From Planctomycetota bacterium (lineage in GTDB: Bacteria > Planctomycetota > Phycisphaerae > Phycisphaerales > UBA1924), in NCBI GenBank assembly GCA_039819165.1, contig JBCBSM010000001.1, positions 62,001 through 126,000 on the forward strand: a stretch of DNA of 64,000 nt. Reading direction: 5' to 3'. A program made the position numbers and the translations under genes. Every line of letters starts with the position of its first letter. Within the stretch, counting starts at the first letter, position 1. A model generated the notes under the pieces. That model was not told the DNA's origin and did no database searches. It saw nothing but the letters and a program-made list of their open reading frames with translations. Shown piece by piece: positions 46,514 to 54,230 of the stretch.

Positions 46514-47474
46514 GCCACAGCGTACCGGACGAGCCCCGATCGGGCGCGTCGCCGCCGCCGCGCTCGCGTGCCTCGCCGTGACCCTCGGCGCGACGACCTC
46601 AGAGCCCGACCAGCCCGTCCGCCGGGTGCAGGCCGCCGGCGCCGAGGCGCTCGTTCTCCGCGATGGGGTACGGCACGGCGGTGTTGCGATCGAGGCGCCC
46701 TTAAGGCCCGTCGACGCGGCCGAATTCGGCGGCCTGCTGCTGGTCGCGGGCCGGGACGGGGTCGTCGACGTCTTCCGTCCGACCGACGCCGGCGCCCGGC
46801 GGGTGCACCGCGTGGAGAACCTGGGCCGGGGACTCGTCCGACTCGCGGTCGCGGACGACGTCGAGCGCGTGCTGGCGCTGGCGGCCGATTCGCTGGAGAT
46901 CTTCGGCTTCATCGCCCCCGATCCCGAGCTCACCGACGAGCCCGAGGAACTCGATCCCATCATCGTCGACCACGCCCGGTTCTGCGACTTCCTCCGCGGA
47001 GACGACGGCGTCGCCGCCAGGCCGCGCACGTTTGCGCTGGGGCAGGACTACTTGGTACTCGCCACGGACGACGAGCTCCTGCAGCTCATCTACCAGGACC
47101 GCAGCTACCGCGTGCATGCGCGGCATCCGCTGCCCGACGCCATCGCGCGTGTCGAGGATCTCGCGTTCACCGGATCGCGCTGGGTGCTGGCCGGCCTCGA
47201 TCGCACGGCCCGCCCGGTGCTATGGACAGCGCCCGCCGTCACCGAGGCGTGGACCGATCTCGGCGTCGATGCGCTCGATGCGGCGCTGTCGGCCGGCGGC
47301 GAGCCCATCGCCTGGCTGCCCGGCGGGCTGTCGGTGGGCGATGGCTCGATCTCGCTGGCGATCCGCGGCGAGCGGCCCGGGATCGTCGGCTGGCCCGCCG
47401 ATGCCGCGTCGGTCGAGCCCGCCGAGCTCCGCGTGCGATGGCTCGACGCGACCGAGAGCGACGACGGCGGATGA
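46512..47474 (+). CDS. Hypothetical secreted protein, propeller-like
   Basis: 320 residues from the ATG at 46512, which has AGGAG 8 nt upstream. A signal peptide spans about 1-30 (AAAALACLAVTLGATTSE). The mature part has repeating strand motifs such as FGGLLLVAGRDGVVDVFRP and LVRLAVADDVERVLALAAD, suggesting a small beta-propeller. No family named. It ends ATGA into the C45 hydrolase gene, so the two are co-translated. Confidence 0.72.
   Translation: MPQRTGRAPIGRVAAAALACLAVTLGATTSEPDQPVRRVQAAGAEALVLRDGVRHGGVAIEAPLRPVDAAEFGGLLLVAGRDGVVDVFRPTDAGARRVHRVENLGRGLVRLAVADDVERVLALAADSLEIFGFIAPDPELTDEPEELDPIIVDHARFCDFLRGDDGVAARPRTFALGQDYLVLATDDELLQLIYQDRSYRVHARHPLPDAIARVEDLAFTGSRWVLAGLDRTARPVLWTAPAVTEAWTDLGVDALDAALSAGGEPIAWLPGGLSVGDGSISLAIRGERPGIVGWPADAASVEPAELRVRWLDATESDDGG
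46519..46524 (-). promoter_or_regulatory. Candidate -10 box, leaderless start of the methyltransferase gene
   Basis: TACGCT on the minus strand lies exactly 5 nt before the ATG at 46513. It falls inside the N-terminal codons of the divergent gene. No Shine-Dalgarno is present on this side. Confidence 0.5.
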
Positions 47475-48643
47475 CGGCAGCCAGCGCCGCGCCGCACATC
47501 AACGAGGCCGCACCCGTGCCCCGGTACTGGCTGCCCGGCCGGCCGCAGGACGCCGGCTACGCGCACGGCCGGGCGATCACCGAACTGCTCGCGCCCGCCT
47601 TCGCCGATCGCTACATCGCCCGCGTTGCGCGCGCCAACCGCGTCGATCGAGCCGCGCTCGATGCGCAGGCCGCCCGCTGGATGGAGCACCTGCCCGAGCC
47701 CTACCGCCTCGAGATCGATGCCATGGCGGCGGGCGCGCGCGTGCCGGCCGACGGCGTCGCGCAGTTCCTGTACGCCGACATCGCGGGCCCCAGCTCGCCC
47801 TACGCCGCGAGGCCCGACGCCGGTGATCCGCCCGGGCCCATGTGCAGCGCCATCGCGCACCGCATCCGCGATGGGTTGCTGGTCGCCCGCAACTGCGATT
47901 GGCTGCCGGCGACGCTCTCGCGCGCCACCGCGGCGGTGGGCCACGCCCGGCCCGGCCACCTGCCCGTGCTGGCCGTCGGCATCCGCGGCGACATCGACAT
48001 CGATACCGGCCTCAACGCCGCCGGCCTCTGGCTGCACCTGCACACCATGCACGCGACCGACGCCCCGGCCCTCGCCCGGCCCGGCGGCGGGCCCCGGCCG
48101 CTCATCTCGTGGCTCTTCTGGGGTCGCTACGCCCTGGAGACCTGCGAGACGCTCGACGATGTCGATCGCCTTCTGGCCAAGACCCGCCGCGACCGGGGCG
48201 TGATGGTGGTGGCCGCCCACGGCCCCAGCCGGACGGCCGCGGTCTTCGAGTGCCACCACGCGTCTCACGAGCGGCGGGACCTCGAGCCGGGCGACGCACC
48301 GTGCCTGCTGGCGACCAACCATCCCTGGCACAAGCACCCCGACCGCGCACGAGCCATGCGATCCAAGACCGGGGCCACCATCGCACGGGCCGAGCGGCTG
48401 AAGGAAGCCAGCGGCGGCCTCAACGACGCAACGACGCCCGAGCACCTTCAGCACATCCTGGCCGATGCTCGCGTCGAGATGCGGGCCGACCCGGCCACGC
48501 CCGACCGCCCGCTCAGGACCATCTACAGCAGCGTGTGCGACATCGCGTCGGGCGAGCTGCGGTTCGCATCGGGCCGCGAGGACCCCGAACGCCCCGCGGC
48601 CAGCGGGGGAGTGTTCGAGCGAGTGGAGTTGCCGTGGGGGTGA
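47471..48643 (+). CDS. C45-type Ntn-hydrolase (acyltransferase/amidase family)
   Basis: 390 residues. The family pattern of the acyl-CoA:6-aminopenicillanate acyltransferase (peptidase C45) group is visible. The N-terminal AGYAHGRAITELLAPAF is followed by PMCSAIAHRIRDGLLVARNCDW, in which Cys125 would become the N-terminal nucleophile after autocleavage and the Asn-x-Asp-Trp motif is typical. Later come TGLNAAGLWLHLH and LLATNHPWHK. Members act on peptides, bile salts or beta-lactams; the substrate here is unknown. No signal peptide is visible. It overlaps the previous gene by 4 nt. Confidence 0.85.
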   Translation: MTAASAAPHINEAAPVPRYWLPGRPQDAGYAHGRAITELLAPAFADRYIARVARANRVDRAALDAQAARWMEHLPEPYRLEIDAMAAGARVPADGVAQFLYADIAGPSSPYAARPDAGDPPGPMCSAIAHRIRDGLLVARNCDWLPATLSRATAAVGHARPGHLPVLAVGIRGDIDIDTGLNAAGLWLHLHTMHATDAPALARPGGGPRPLISWLFWGRYALETCETLDDVDRLLAKTRRDRGVMVVAAHGPSRTAAVFECHHASHERRDLEPGDAPCLLATNHPWHKHPDRARAMRSKTGATIARAERLKEASGGLNDATTPEHLQHILADARVEMRADPATPDRPLRTIYSSVCDIASGELRFASGREDPERPAASGGVFERVELPWG

Positions 48644-48659
48644 TGTGGGCGATGATCGC

Positions 48660-49613
48660 CTACGACCAGGTCGCGCGCCACCGGAGCGTGCGGTAGACCC
48701 ACACGCCGACGGCCGCCAGGCCCAGCCACGCGAGCAGGCCGCCCACGAAGACCTCGACGATCCAGGCAGCAGAGTCCGCAAGGGTGCCACCACCGCGTGC
48801 CAGCGCCTCCCGCATGGAGACGAGAAAGCTGGTCTTCCCCGCGCCGCCGGAGGAAGCGTCTGGCTCCGCCTGGACCCGCTGGATCTCGCCCCGCAGCGTC
48901 GCCAGCGCCACACGGGCGGTGGTCGCGGCGCACTGCGCCTCGAGCCGCTCGATGTCAAGCCGCACCTCGCCGAGCGCCTCGCGGACGCGCAGCACGTCGG
49001 CCAGCGGCGCTTCCGCTCGGTTCGCGAGCAATTCGAGCAGTTCGGCCTCGATGCGTTCCTCGTTGCGCAGACGCGCTTCCAGATCGGTCAGCACGTCGGT
49101 GGCGTCGCTCGCGGATCGATCCTCGCGCTCGACGGCCGCCACGCCGGGCAGGCGGCGGAGGCCTGCGAGCACGTCGTCCAGCCGAGTAGCCGTGATCCGC
49201 AGCGTGGCGCTCGCCACCATGTCGCCGCGCTGGCCGGACACCCGACTGTTTTCGACGAACTCGCCGGGTTCCAGCATCGCAATCGCGGCCTCGTAGGCGC
49301 CACGAACGTCCGCCACGCGCAGCTCGATCGTTGCGCGACGCACGATGGCGCGGCCACTGGGCGAGAGCGACCGCGGTTCGTTCGAGACGGTCCAGCCCTG
49401 TTCCACGAACGCGGACGGCACGCTGGCGAGGCGATCGAGCGTGGCGCGTTTTTCGGCCTCGCTCATGGGGACGTACGTGATGGGGCCGCTCGGCGCCAAC
49501 TGGCGCGCAACGTTGCCGACGGCCCGCGTTCCGGATGGCGGCGATGCCAGCCATGACACCGCCGCCACCATGCCGCCGATTCCGCGTCGCGTTCGTCGAG
49601 TGCGGCCCGCCAC
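48660..49613 (-). CDS. DUF4349-domain membrane protein, N-terminus apparently frameshifted
   Basis: 317 residues from a GTG at 49613. The body is DUF4349-like: a beta/alpha segment (IVRRATIELRVADVRGAYEA), a long coiled coil (about 165-240) and a C-terminal membrane helix (about 283-308). Upstream, in a different frame, an ATG at 49684 overlaps the stop of the sigma pseudogene (ATGA). It encodes MTDRDPLANELQRRTEWTGE and a further 20 or so sensible residues ending ESAAWWRR before that frame degenerates. A -1 shift near 49560-49600 would join the two into one protein of about 340 residues with a normal anti-sigma-like head. So the gene is probably either broken or mis-sequenced. Confidence 0.7.
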   Translation of the reverse strand: MAGRTRRTRRGIGGMVAAVSWLASPPSGTRAVGNVARQLAPSGPITYVPMSEAEKRATLDRLASVPSAFVEQGWTVSNEPRSLSPSGRAIVRRATIELRVADVRGAYEAAIAMLEPGEFVENSRVSGQRGDMVASATLRITATRLDDVLAGLRRLPGVAAVEREDRSASDATDVLTDLEARLRNEERIEAELLELLANRAEAPLADVLRVREALGEVRLDIERLEAQCAATTARVALATLRGEIQRVQAEPDASSGGAGKTSFLVSMREALARGGGTLADSAAWIVEVFVGGLLAWLGLAAVGVWVYRTLRWRATWS

Positions 49614-49680
49614 AGCCGCGTGGGCTCACCCGTCCACTCGGTGCGGCGTTGCAGTTCGTTCGCCAGTGGGTCGCGATCGG

Positions 49681-50303
49681 TCATGGCGTGGGCTCCTCCG
49701 TCTCGAGGCTCCCGCGGAGCTGCCGCATTGCGCGGTGGACCCGTGTCTTGAGCGTGCCGAGCGGGATGCCGAGGACGGATGCCGCCTGCTCGTGGGTCAT
49801 GCCCCGCATGTGGCACAGCAGCAGCGCCTCACGGTCGGGTTGCCACAAGAGACCCAGCACGTCGCCCAGCCGATCGGGCTGGGAGTCTTCGGAGGCGGCG
49901 TCAACGACCAGCGAACGCGACACGCGGCGGGCGTGCGATCCCGATTGGCTTCGGAGTACCGCGTGCCGCCCCTCGCGTCGCACTGCGTCGCGGCAGCGGT
50001 GGATCGCGATGCGGTATACCCACGTCGCGAAGCTGCTCCGCCCCCGGACTTCGCGGCGTGGCGGATCACCCGCATCCACGTCTCTTGCACGACCTCGCGG
50101 GCGAGGTCCTCGCGGCCGTTGCACAGCCCAAGCGTGAGCCCGAGCAGCCGATGCTCGTGCCGCCGGGCCAGCTCGCCGAGCGCGAGTTCGGCCGCTGCAT
50201 TCGGCCGGCGTGATGCCCCGCCCGCCCCCACGAAGCGTGCGAGCAACTGCTCATCGTCCAGTTCATCGAGCTGTACGGTCTGTTCCATGGCGGCTTCGGC
50301 CAT
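49681..50303 (-). pseudogene. ECF sigma factor with single-base frameshift in region 2
   Basis: From the ATG at 50303 the frame gives a good ECF N-terminus (DELDDEQLLARFVG, then LAREVVQETWMRVIRHAAK). It then loses sense at about 50045. The neighbouring frame resumes exactly there with RGRSSFATWVYRIAIHRC and carries region 4 (MRGMTHEQAASVLGIPLGTL) to a stop at 49681. Restoring one base near the run of five Gs at 50041-50045 would give an intact sigma factor of about 206 residues (for example ...AAKFRGRSSFATW...). It could be a real inactivating deletion, a programmed -1 shift, or an assembly error. It is followed by the DUF4349 gene, which has a similar problem. A run of A-rich sequence lies upstream (minus strand, 50352-50328). 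Confidence 0.75.
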
Positions 50304-50373
50304 TAGACCCCGCGAAGCCGGGCACGGTTTTTCTTTTTCTGGGTTTTCTGCTGCGAGGAGGGTGCCGGCGCAG

Positions 50374-51402
50374 TCAGTCCGCCGCCCCGACCCCGACCCG
50401 CAGCAGCCGTGTCCGTCCGGGGGGCGTGCCCGCGTCGTTGGCGAAGCTCGCCTCGTCGGCGCAGACGGCGGGGACGACCACCGTGTGCCCGGCGTGGATC
50501 ACCAGCGGCTCGCCATCGCCGAACACGACCTCGCCCATGCCCGAGACGAGCATCAGCACCTGGCAGCGGCCATCGAAGGCCAGCGGGATCTCGTCGCTCG
50601 GCGCGGGGCGGGCCTCGTCGATCGTGAAGGCGTCGAGCGCGCACAGCCGGCCGGCCTCATCGTGCCGAGGCAGCCGCGTGCTCGCGGGCGGCGGGCCCTC
50701 CAGGATGCACTCCGCGGCCTCGTCCAGGTGCAGCTCGCGGTCCGTCCGACCGAACTCGCGGGCCCAGTCGTACACGCGGAACGTCGTGTCGCTGGGCGTC
50801 TGCACCTCAGCCACGAGCGTGCCGGCCCCGAGCGCGTGGATCGTCCCCGTCGGTAGCGTGTGCAGGTCGCCCACGCGGGACGGCGCCGCGTGCAAGAGCA
50901 CCGGCACGTCGCCGCCGCTCTGCGCGGCCTCGATCACATCGCTCGCCACCACGCCGGGCGCGAGTCCCTTGAGGATCCGGGCGTGCGGGTCGGCCTCCAC
51001 GACGTACCAGCACTCGGTCTTCACGTGCGCACCCGGATGCCGCGTGGCGTAGCCGGCGGTGGGATGGACCTGGATCGACAGATCCTCGCGCGCGTCGAGG
51101 TACTTGATGAGCAGCGGGAAGCGGCCCTCCGGCGCGTCGACAGCGCCCAGCAGGTCCTCGCCCCAGGCTGCGACGACGTCGCGGATTGTCCGACCGCGCA
51201 TGCCGCCAGTCTCGATCACGCTCGAGACCGAGCCGCCACCCGCGCCGCTGGCGCTCGTGGCGTCGAGGTCGGCCAGCTCCCAGCTCTCGCCGATGTTCGC
51301 ACTGGCCGGCAGGGGCTTGCCGAACAGTTCGAGGCGTCGGCCGCCCCAGACCTTCTCGAAGAGCGTGGGTTGCAGCAGCAGTGGATGGGGGGCGGCGGAC
51401 AC
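50374..51402 (-). CDS. manA: Class I mannose-6-phosphate isomerase
   Basis: 342 residues from a GTG at 51402. Zinc-site motifs are LSIQVHPTAGYA (Gln and His) and KTECWYVVEA (Glu), with the later His in GTIHALGAGTLVAEVQTPSD and an RVYDWAR motif. These are characteristic of the bacterial ManA/type I enzyme, which converts mannose-6-phosphate to fructose-6-phosphate. It is 8 nt downstream of fabZ, so it is co-transcribed with fabZ and the histone-like gene. Confidence 0.93.
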   Translation of the reverse strand: MSAAPHPLLLQPTLFEKVWGGRRLELFGKPLPASANIGESWELADLDATSASGAGGGSVSSVIETGGMRGRTIRDVVAAWGEDLLGAVDAPEGRFPLLIKYLDAREDLSIQVHPTAGYATRHPGAHVKTECWYVVEADPHARILKGLAPGVVASDVIEAAQSGGDVPVLLHAAPSRVGDLHTLPTGTIHALGAGTLVAEVQTPSDTTFRVYDWAREFGRTDRELHLDEAAECILEGPPPASTRLPRHDEAGRLCALDAFTIDEARPAPSDEIPLAFDGRCQVLMLVSGMGEVVFGDGEPLVIHAGHTVVVPAVCADEASFANDAGTPPGRTRLLRVGVGAAD

Positions 51403-51410
51403 CTGGGCCT

Positions 51411-52016
51411 CTAGCCGCGATCGGTGCCGTGCCCGCTGATTGCGGCGTCGGTGCCCTCGTTGGGCACCATGGCCATGCCGGAGATGGCGGCCTCGAAGGC
51501 GATCTTGTCGTTGACGACGCCCTGGATGTCCGCGCTGAAGCGGCGGCGGCCGAACTTGATCTCGCGGCCCAGGATCACCAGCTCGTCGCCCGGGGCGACC
51601 ATCGAGCGGAAGGCGGCATTCTCGATGCGCAGGAAGGCCGCGATGTACGGGCGGTCCTGGCGGATCAGGAACATGAAGCAGGCCAGCTGGGCGCCGGCCT
51701 CGATCTGGAGCACGCCGGGGAAGAGGGGCTGGCCCGGGAAGTGACCCGCGACCCAGAAGTCGTCGTCCGTCAGCCGCTTGGCCGCGACGGCCTGCGTGTA
51801 GCCGTCGTTGTGCCACACGATGCGGTCGAGCAGCCGCATGTGGCCGCGATGGGGCAGCACCCGCTCCACGCCCTCGGTGTCGAAGGCCTGGGTCGCGAAG
51901 TCGATGTGGTTGATCGGGAAGAGCAGCCCCTTGGCCTCCGTGCCCGGGCCGGGCGTCGCGGGGGGTGGTCCCGCGGGCCCCGGCTCGCTCGAGATGGTCG
52001 TCATGTCCGGGCTCAT
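51411..52016 (-). CDS. fabZ: 3-hydroxyacyl-ACP dehydratase, FabZ-like
   Basis: 201 residues. Hot-dog fold with VLPHRGHMRLLDRI and the active-site pair GHFPGQPLFPGVLQIEAGAQ (His92 and Glu106, 14 apart as in FabZ). A Pro/Gly-rich N-terminal extension of about 30 residues and FAT-QAFDTEG precede the domain, so the protein is longer than E. coli FabZ (about 150). It dehydrates beta-hydroxyacyl-ACP in fatty-acid synthesis. The ATG overlaps the upstream histone-like stop (ATGA). Confidence 0.92.
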   Translation of the reverse strand: MSPDMTTISSEPGPAGPPPATPGPGTEAKGLLFPINHIDFATQAFDTEGVERVLPHRGHMRLLDRIVWHNDGYTQAVAAKRLTDDDFWVAGHFPGQPLFPGVLQIEAGAQLACFMFLIRQDRPYIAAFLRIENAAFRSMVAPGDELVILGREIKFGRRRFSADIQGVVNDKIAFEAAISGMAMVPNEGTDAAISGHGTDRG

Positions 52017-52186
52017 TCCTGCTTGCGCATGTCCAGGACCTCCTTGCGGACCTCCTGGGCGAGGTTCTTGATGTCCTGCATCGCCGATCGGACACGCGTG
52101 CCGGCGGCCTTGTTGCCGCCCTTGGCCTTGTCGAGGTCTTCCGCGATGGACTCGAGGATCTGTTTCATCTGATCATACTTCTCCAC
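52013..52186 (-). CDS. Histone H1-like DNA-binding protein (Hc1 type)
   Basis: 57 residues from the GTG at 52186, beginning MEKYDQMKQILESIAEDLDK and continuing GNKAAGTRVRSAMQDIKNLA to RKEVLDMRKQE. This matches the N-terminal globular domain of chlamydial/planctomycete Hc1-like histones, without the long Lys/Ala-rich tail. The start is chosen because GGGAGA lies 7 nt upstream; GTGs at 52201 and 52240 are alternatives. A TATCAC box at 52250-52245 is a plausible promoter -10. The stop overlaps the fabZ ATG. It probably compacts DNA or binds RNA in the cytoplasm. Confidence 0.82.
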   Translation of the reverse strand: MEKYDQMKQILESIAEDLDKAKGGNKAAGTRVRSAMQDIKNLAQEVRKEVLDMRKQE

Positions 52187-52374
52187 GAGCGTGTCTCCCA
52201 CGGCGAGCCGGGTTGGCGCCCCTCGCACGGGGCGGCTCACCGGCGTGATACTTCACGCCCGCCACGGGCGGGGCAAGTGCGGGGCAAGTTCGGGGCCTGA
52301 GTCGATTCCGGGCCGGCAGGCCGGGTCAGGCGGCAAATCCGAGGGCCCGGGCCGGGTGCGAAGGCTGGAAATCC

Positions 52375-53388
52375 CTAGCCCCCGAGGGTCCGGACGGTCC
52401 GCTCCAGGACGTCCAGAGCGCCGGCCAGGTAGGTCGCGTCGCCCTCGTGATCGAGGTTTGCGGGCGCCGCCGCCGCTGCCAGCAACCGCTTGGCGTTGGC
52501 CAGCTTGCCGTACTCGTCCTCGATGGGAAGGCCGGCCTCCCGCCGGGCCCGGGCCATGTAGGACAGCGGCCGGACGCCGTGGAGACGGTCGCGGCGACCC
52601 CAGAACTGCCGCTCGAGGTAGAGCGCGTCCTCGCTCCAGTGGCCGGGGCGGACGAGCGCCAGATCGATCAGCGCCACGTGCCGTACGCCGTCGTCGTTGG
52701 CCCGCCACATCGCATTGGCGGGGTGCAGGTCGCCGTGCAGCCAGGCGCTGGTGGGCCGCCGGAGCCACAGGTCCAGGCAGCGGGGCACGAGCCGGTGGGC
52801 GTGCTTGAGGGCGACGTGCCACTGCCGCGCGTGGTCGAAGGTGTCCTCGCGGGCCATGGCCCGGGCGTGCCCGATGAGCTTCTCCCAGTCGGGGTCCCAG
52901 GGCCGGCCGGCGGGCGGGCGGATGCGGGCGGCCCGAGCCTGGAAGCTCGCCGCCGCGTCGAGCAGCTCGGCCAGCGGCCGTTCGCCCAGTTCGGCCGACA
53001 CCGGCTTGCCCTCGAACCGCTCGGTGACCAGCCAGCACATGTCGTAAGGTCCGAGAACCTCGGCAGACGCCAGCAGACGCGGCGTGGGCTTGGCCAGGCT
53101 CGCGGAGCTCGACCAGCCGTCGGCACCGCAGTCGCCCAGGGCCGAGACCCATCGCCGCTCGTCGGGACCAACGGGGACCTTGACCACGCACGGCGAATGC
53201 GAGCCGTCGGCGTGGGTCCAGGTCGCGTTGCCGGTGGCCGAACCGCCGCGCTGCCAGCTGGTGCGGAACCACTCGATCTCGCCCAGGCCGGGTCCGGCCG
53301 CCTCCCGGACGACCGGGGCGAGCATGGCCCCGAGCGCCAGCGGATCGCCGGCGTCCAGGGCCGCCGCGTTGGAGGGGGCTTCAGACAT
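52375..53388 (-). CDS. Aminoglycoside phosphotransferase-fold small-molecule kinase
   Basis: 337 residues from the ATG at 53388. An N-lobe segment has CVVKVPVGPDERRW (Lys). The catalytic loop is AWLHGDLHPANAMW with Asp and Asn, and the metal-binding segment is VALIDLALVRPGHWSEDALY (Asp). This is the APH/choline-kinase/ecdysteroid-kinase fold. Substrate unknown, and there is no reason to call it a resistance gene. The start overlaps the end of the upstream amidotransferase gene by 8 nt, so the pair is one operon. Confidence 0.88.
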   Translation of the reverse strand: MSEAPSNAAALDAGDPLALGAMLAPVVREAAGPGLGEIEWFRTSWQRGGSATGNATWTHADGSHSPCVVKVPVGPDERRWVSALGDCGADGWSSSASLAKPTPRLLASAEVLGPYDMCWLVTERFEGKPVSAELGERPLAELLDAAASFQARAARIRPPAGRPWDPDWEKLIGHARAMAREDTFDHARQWHVALKHAHRLVPRCLDLWLRRPTSAWLHGDLHPANAMWRANDDGVRHVALIDLALVRPGHWSEDALYLERQFWGRRDRLHGVRPLSYMARARREAGLPIEDEYGKLANAKRLLAAAAAPANLDHEGDATYLAGALDVLERTVRTLGG

Positions 53389-54145
53389 CCCGGCGACGGG
53401 CACCTCCGAGGGCCGCGTGCATCCTACCCGAAACACACTCGGAAACGAAGGCCCGGTAGACACCCAGGCCGAGCATCCGCTCGCCGCTGCGCTCGGGATG
53501 CCACTGCACGCCGACGAAGAACGTCCGAGAGGCGTCCCGGACTGCCTCGATCACGCCGTCGGGGGCTACGCCGATAACGTCGAGCGCCCCCGCGTCGGTC
53601 ATCGCCTGGCGGTGCCTGCTGCAGGGCCGCTCGCCGGCCGCCTCGCGGAGCCAGGCGGGCGCGTTGCCGACGGGCTCGATCGCGTGCTCGCCCCCCCAAT
53701 GGACATCGGCGGCGGCACCGAGGGTGTCGGGCAGGTGCTGGTCGAGCCGGCCGCCCGCGATCAGCGCCATCATCTGCATCCCGTAGCAGACCCCGAGCAC
53801 CGGCAGCTCGGGCCGGGAGCCCAGCTCTCCAAGCAGCGCCACGTCGAAGGCCTGCCGCAGCGGGTCGACGGGCGTGACTCGAGGATCGGTGGGGACGCCG
53901 AAGGGCTCGGTCCTGGGGTCGTCGCCGCCGATGAGCAGCACGCCATCCGCGAGGCCGAGCACGTCGCCGAGGAGCTCCGCCCGCGGCGGCACGACCAGCG
54001 GCAGCCCACCGGCGGCGGCGACCGCGTCGACGTAGCCCAGCCGGCACGCGGCCCGGGGCATGGGCGGCGTGCCCGGGGCCCGATCCACGTCGCCCGCGAT
54101 GGCGATGACGGGCCGCGCGGGCCGATCTTCGGGGTGCTTATCCAA
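53381..54145 (-). CDS. Class I glutamine-amidotransferase-like hydrolase (PuuD-type)
   Basis: 254 residues. The oxyanion and nucleophile segment LPVLGVCYGMQMMALIAGG has the catalytic Cys, and FVGVQWHPERSGER supplies the His and Glu. ADGVLLIGGDDPRTEPFG is typical of gamma-glutamyl-gamma-aminobutyrate hydrolases. It probably cleaves gamma-glutamyl amides, the last step of the glutamylated putrescine route, but other pathway genes are absent here. The start is a TTG at 54145 with GGAGG 6 nt upstream, a clear start-deciding ribosome-binding site. Confidence 0.88.
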   Translation of the reverse strand: MDKHPEDRPARPVIAIAGDVDRAPGTPPMPRAACRLGYVDAVAAAGGLPLVVPPRAELLGDVLGLADGVLLIGGDDPRTEPFGVPTDPRVTPVDPLRQAFDVALLGELGSRPELPVLGVCYGMQMMALIAGGRLDQHLPDTLGAAADVHWGGEHAIEPVGNAPAWLREAAGERPCSRHRQAMTDAGALDVIGVAPDGVIEAVRDASRTFFVGVQWHPERSGERMLGLGVYRAFVSECVSGRMHAALGGARRRDV

Positions 54146-54230
54146 CCGCGGCCTCCGTGCCGATGGCGGGGGTGGCCCCGCAGCCCAGCATACTCCATCG
54201 GAAGCCGACGCCCGGAAGAATCACACGACC

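Noticed and set aside
44672-47470. A long plus-strand open frame extending upstream of the C45 hydrolase
   Set aside because: The C45 domain begins at 47471. The upstream part is low-complexity Arg/Ala/Gly out-of-frame reading of real genes.
52375-53388. Calling the APH-fold kinase an aminoglycoside resistance gene
   Set aside because: Only the general fold motifs are visible, and many APH-fold enzymes phosphorylate unrelated metabolites.
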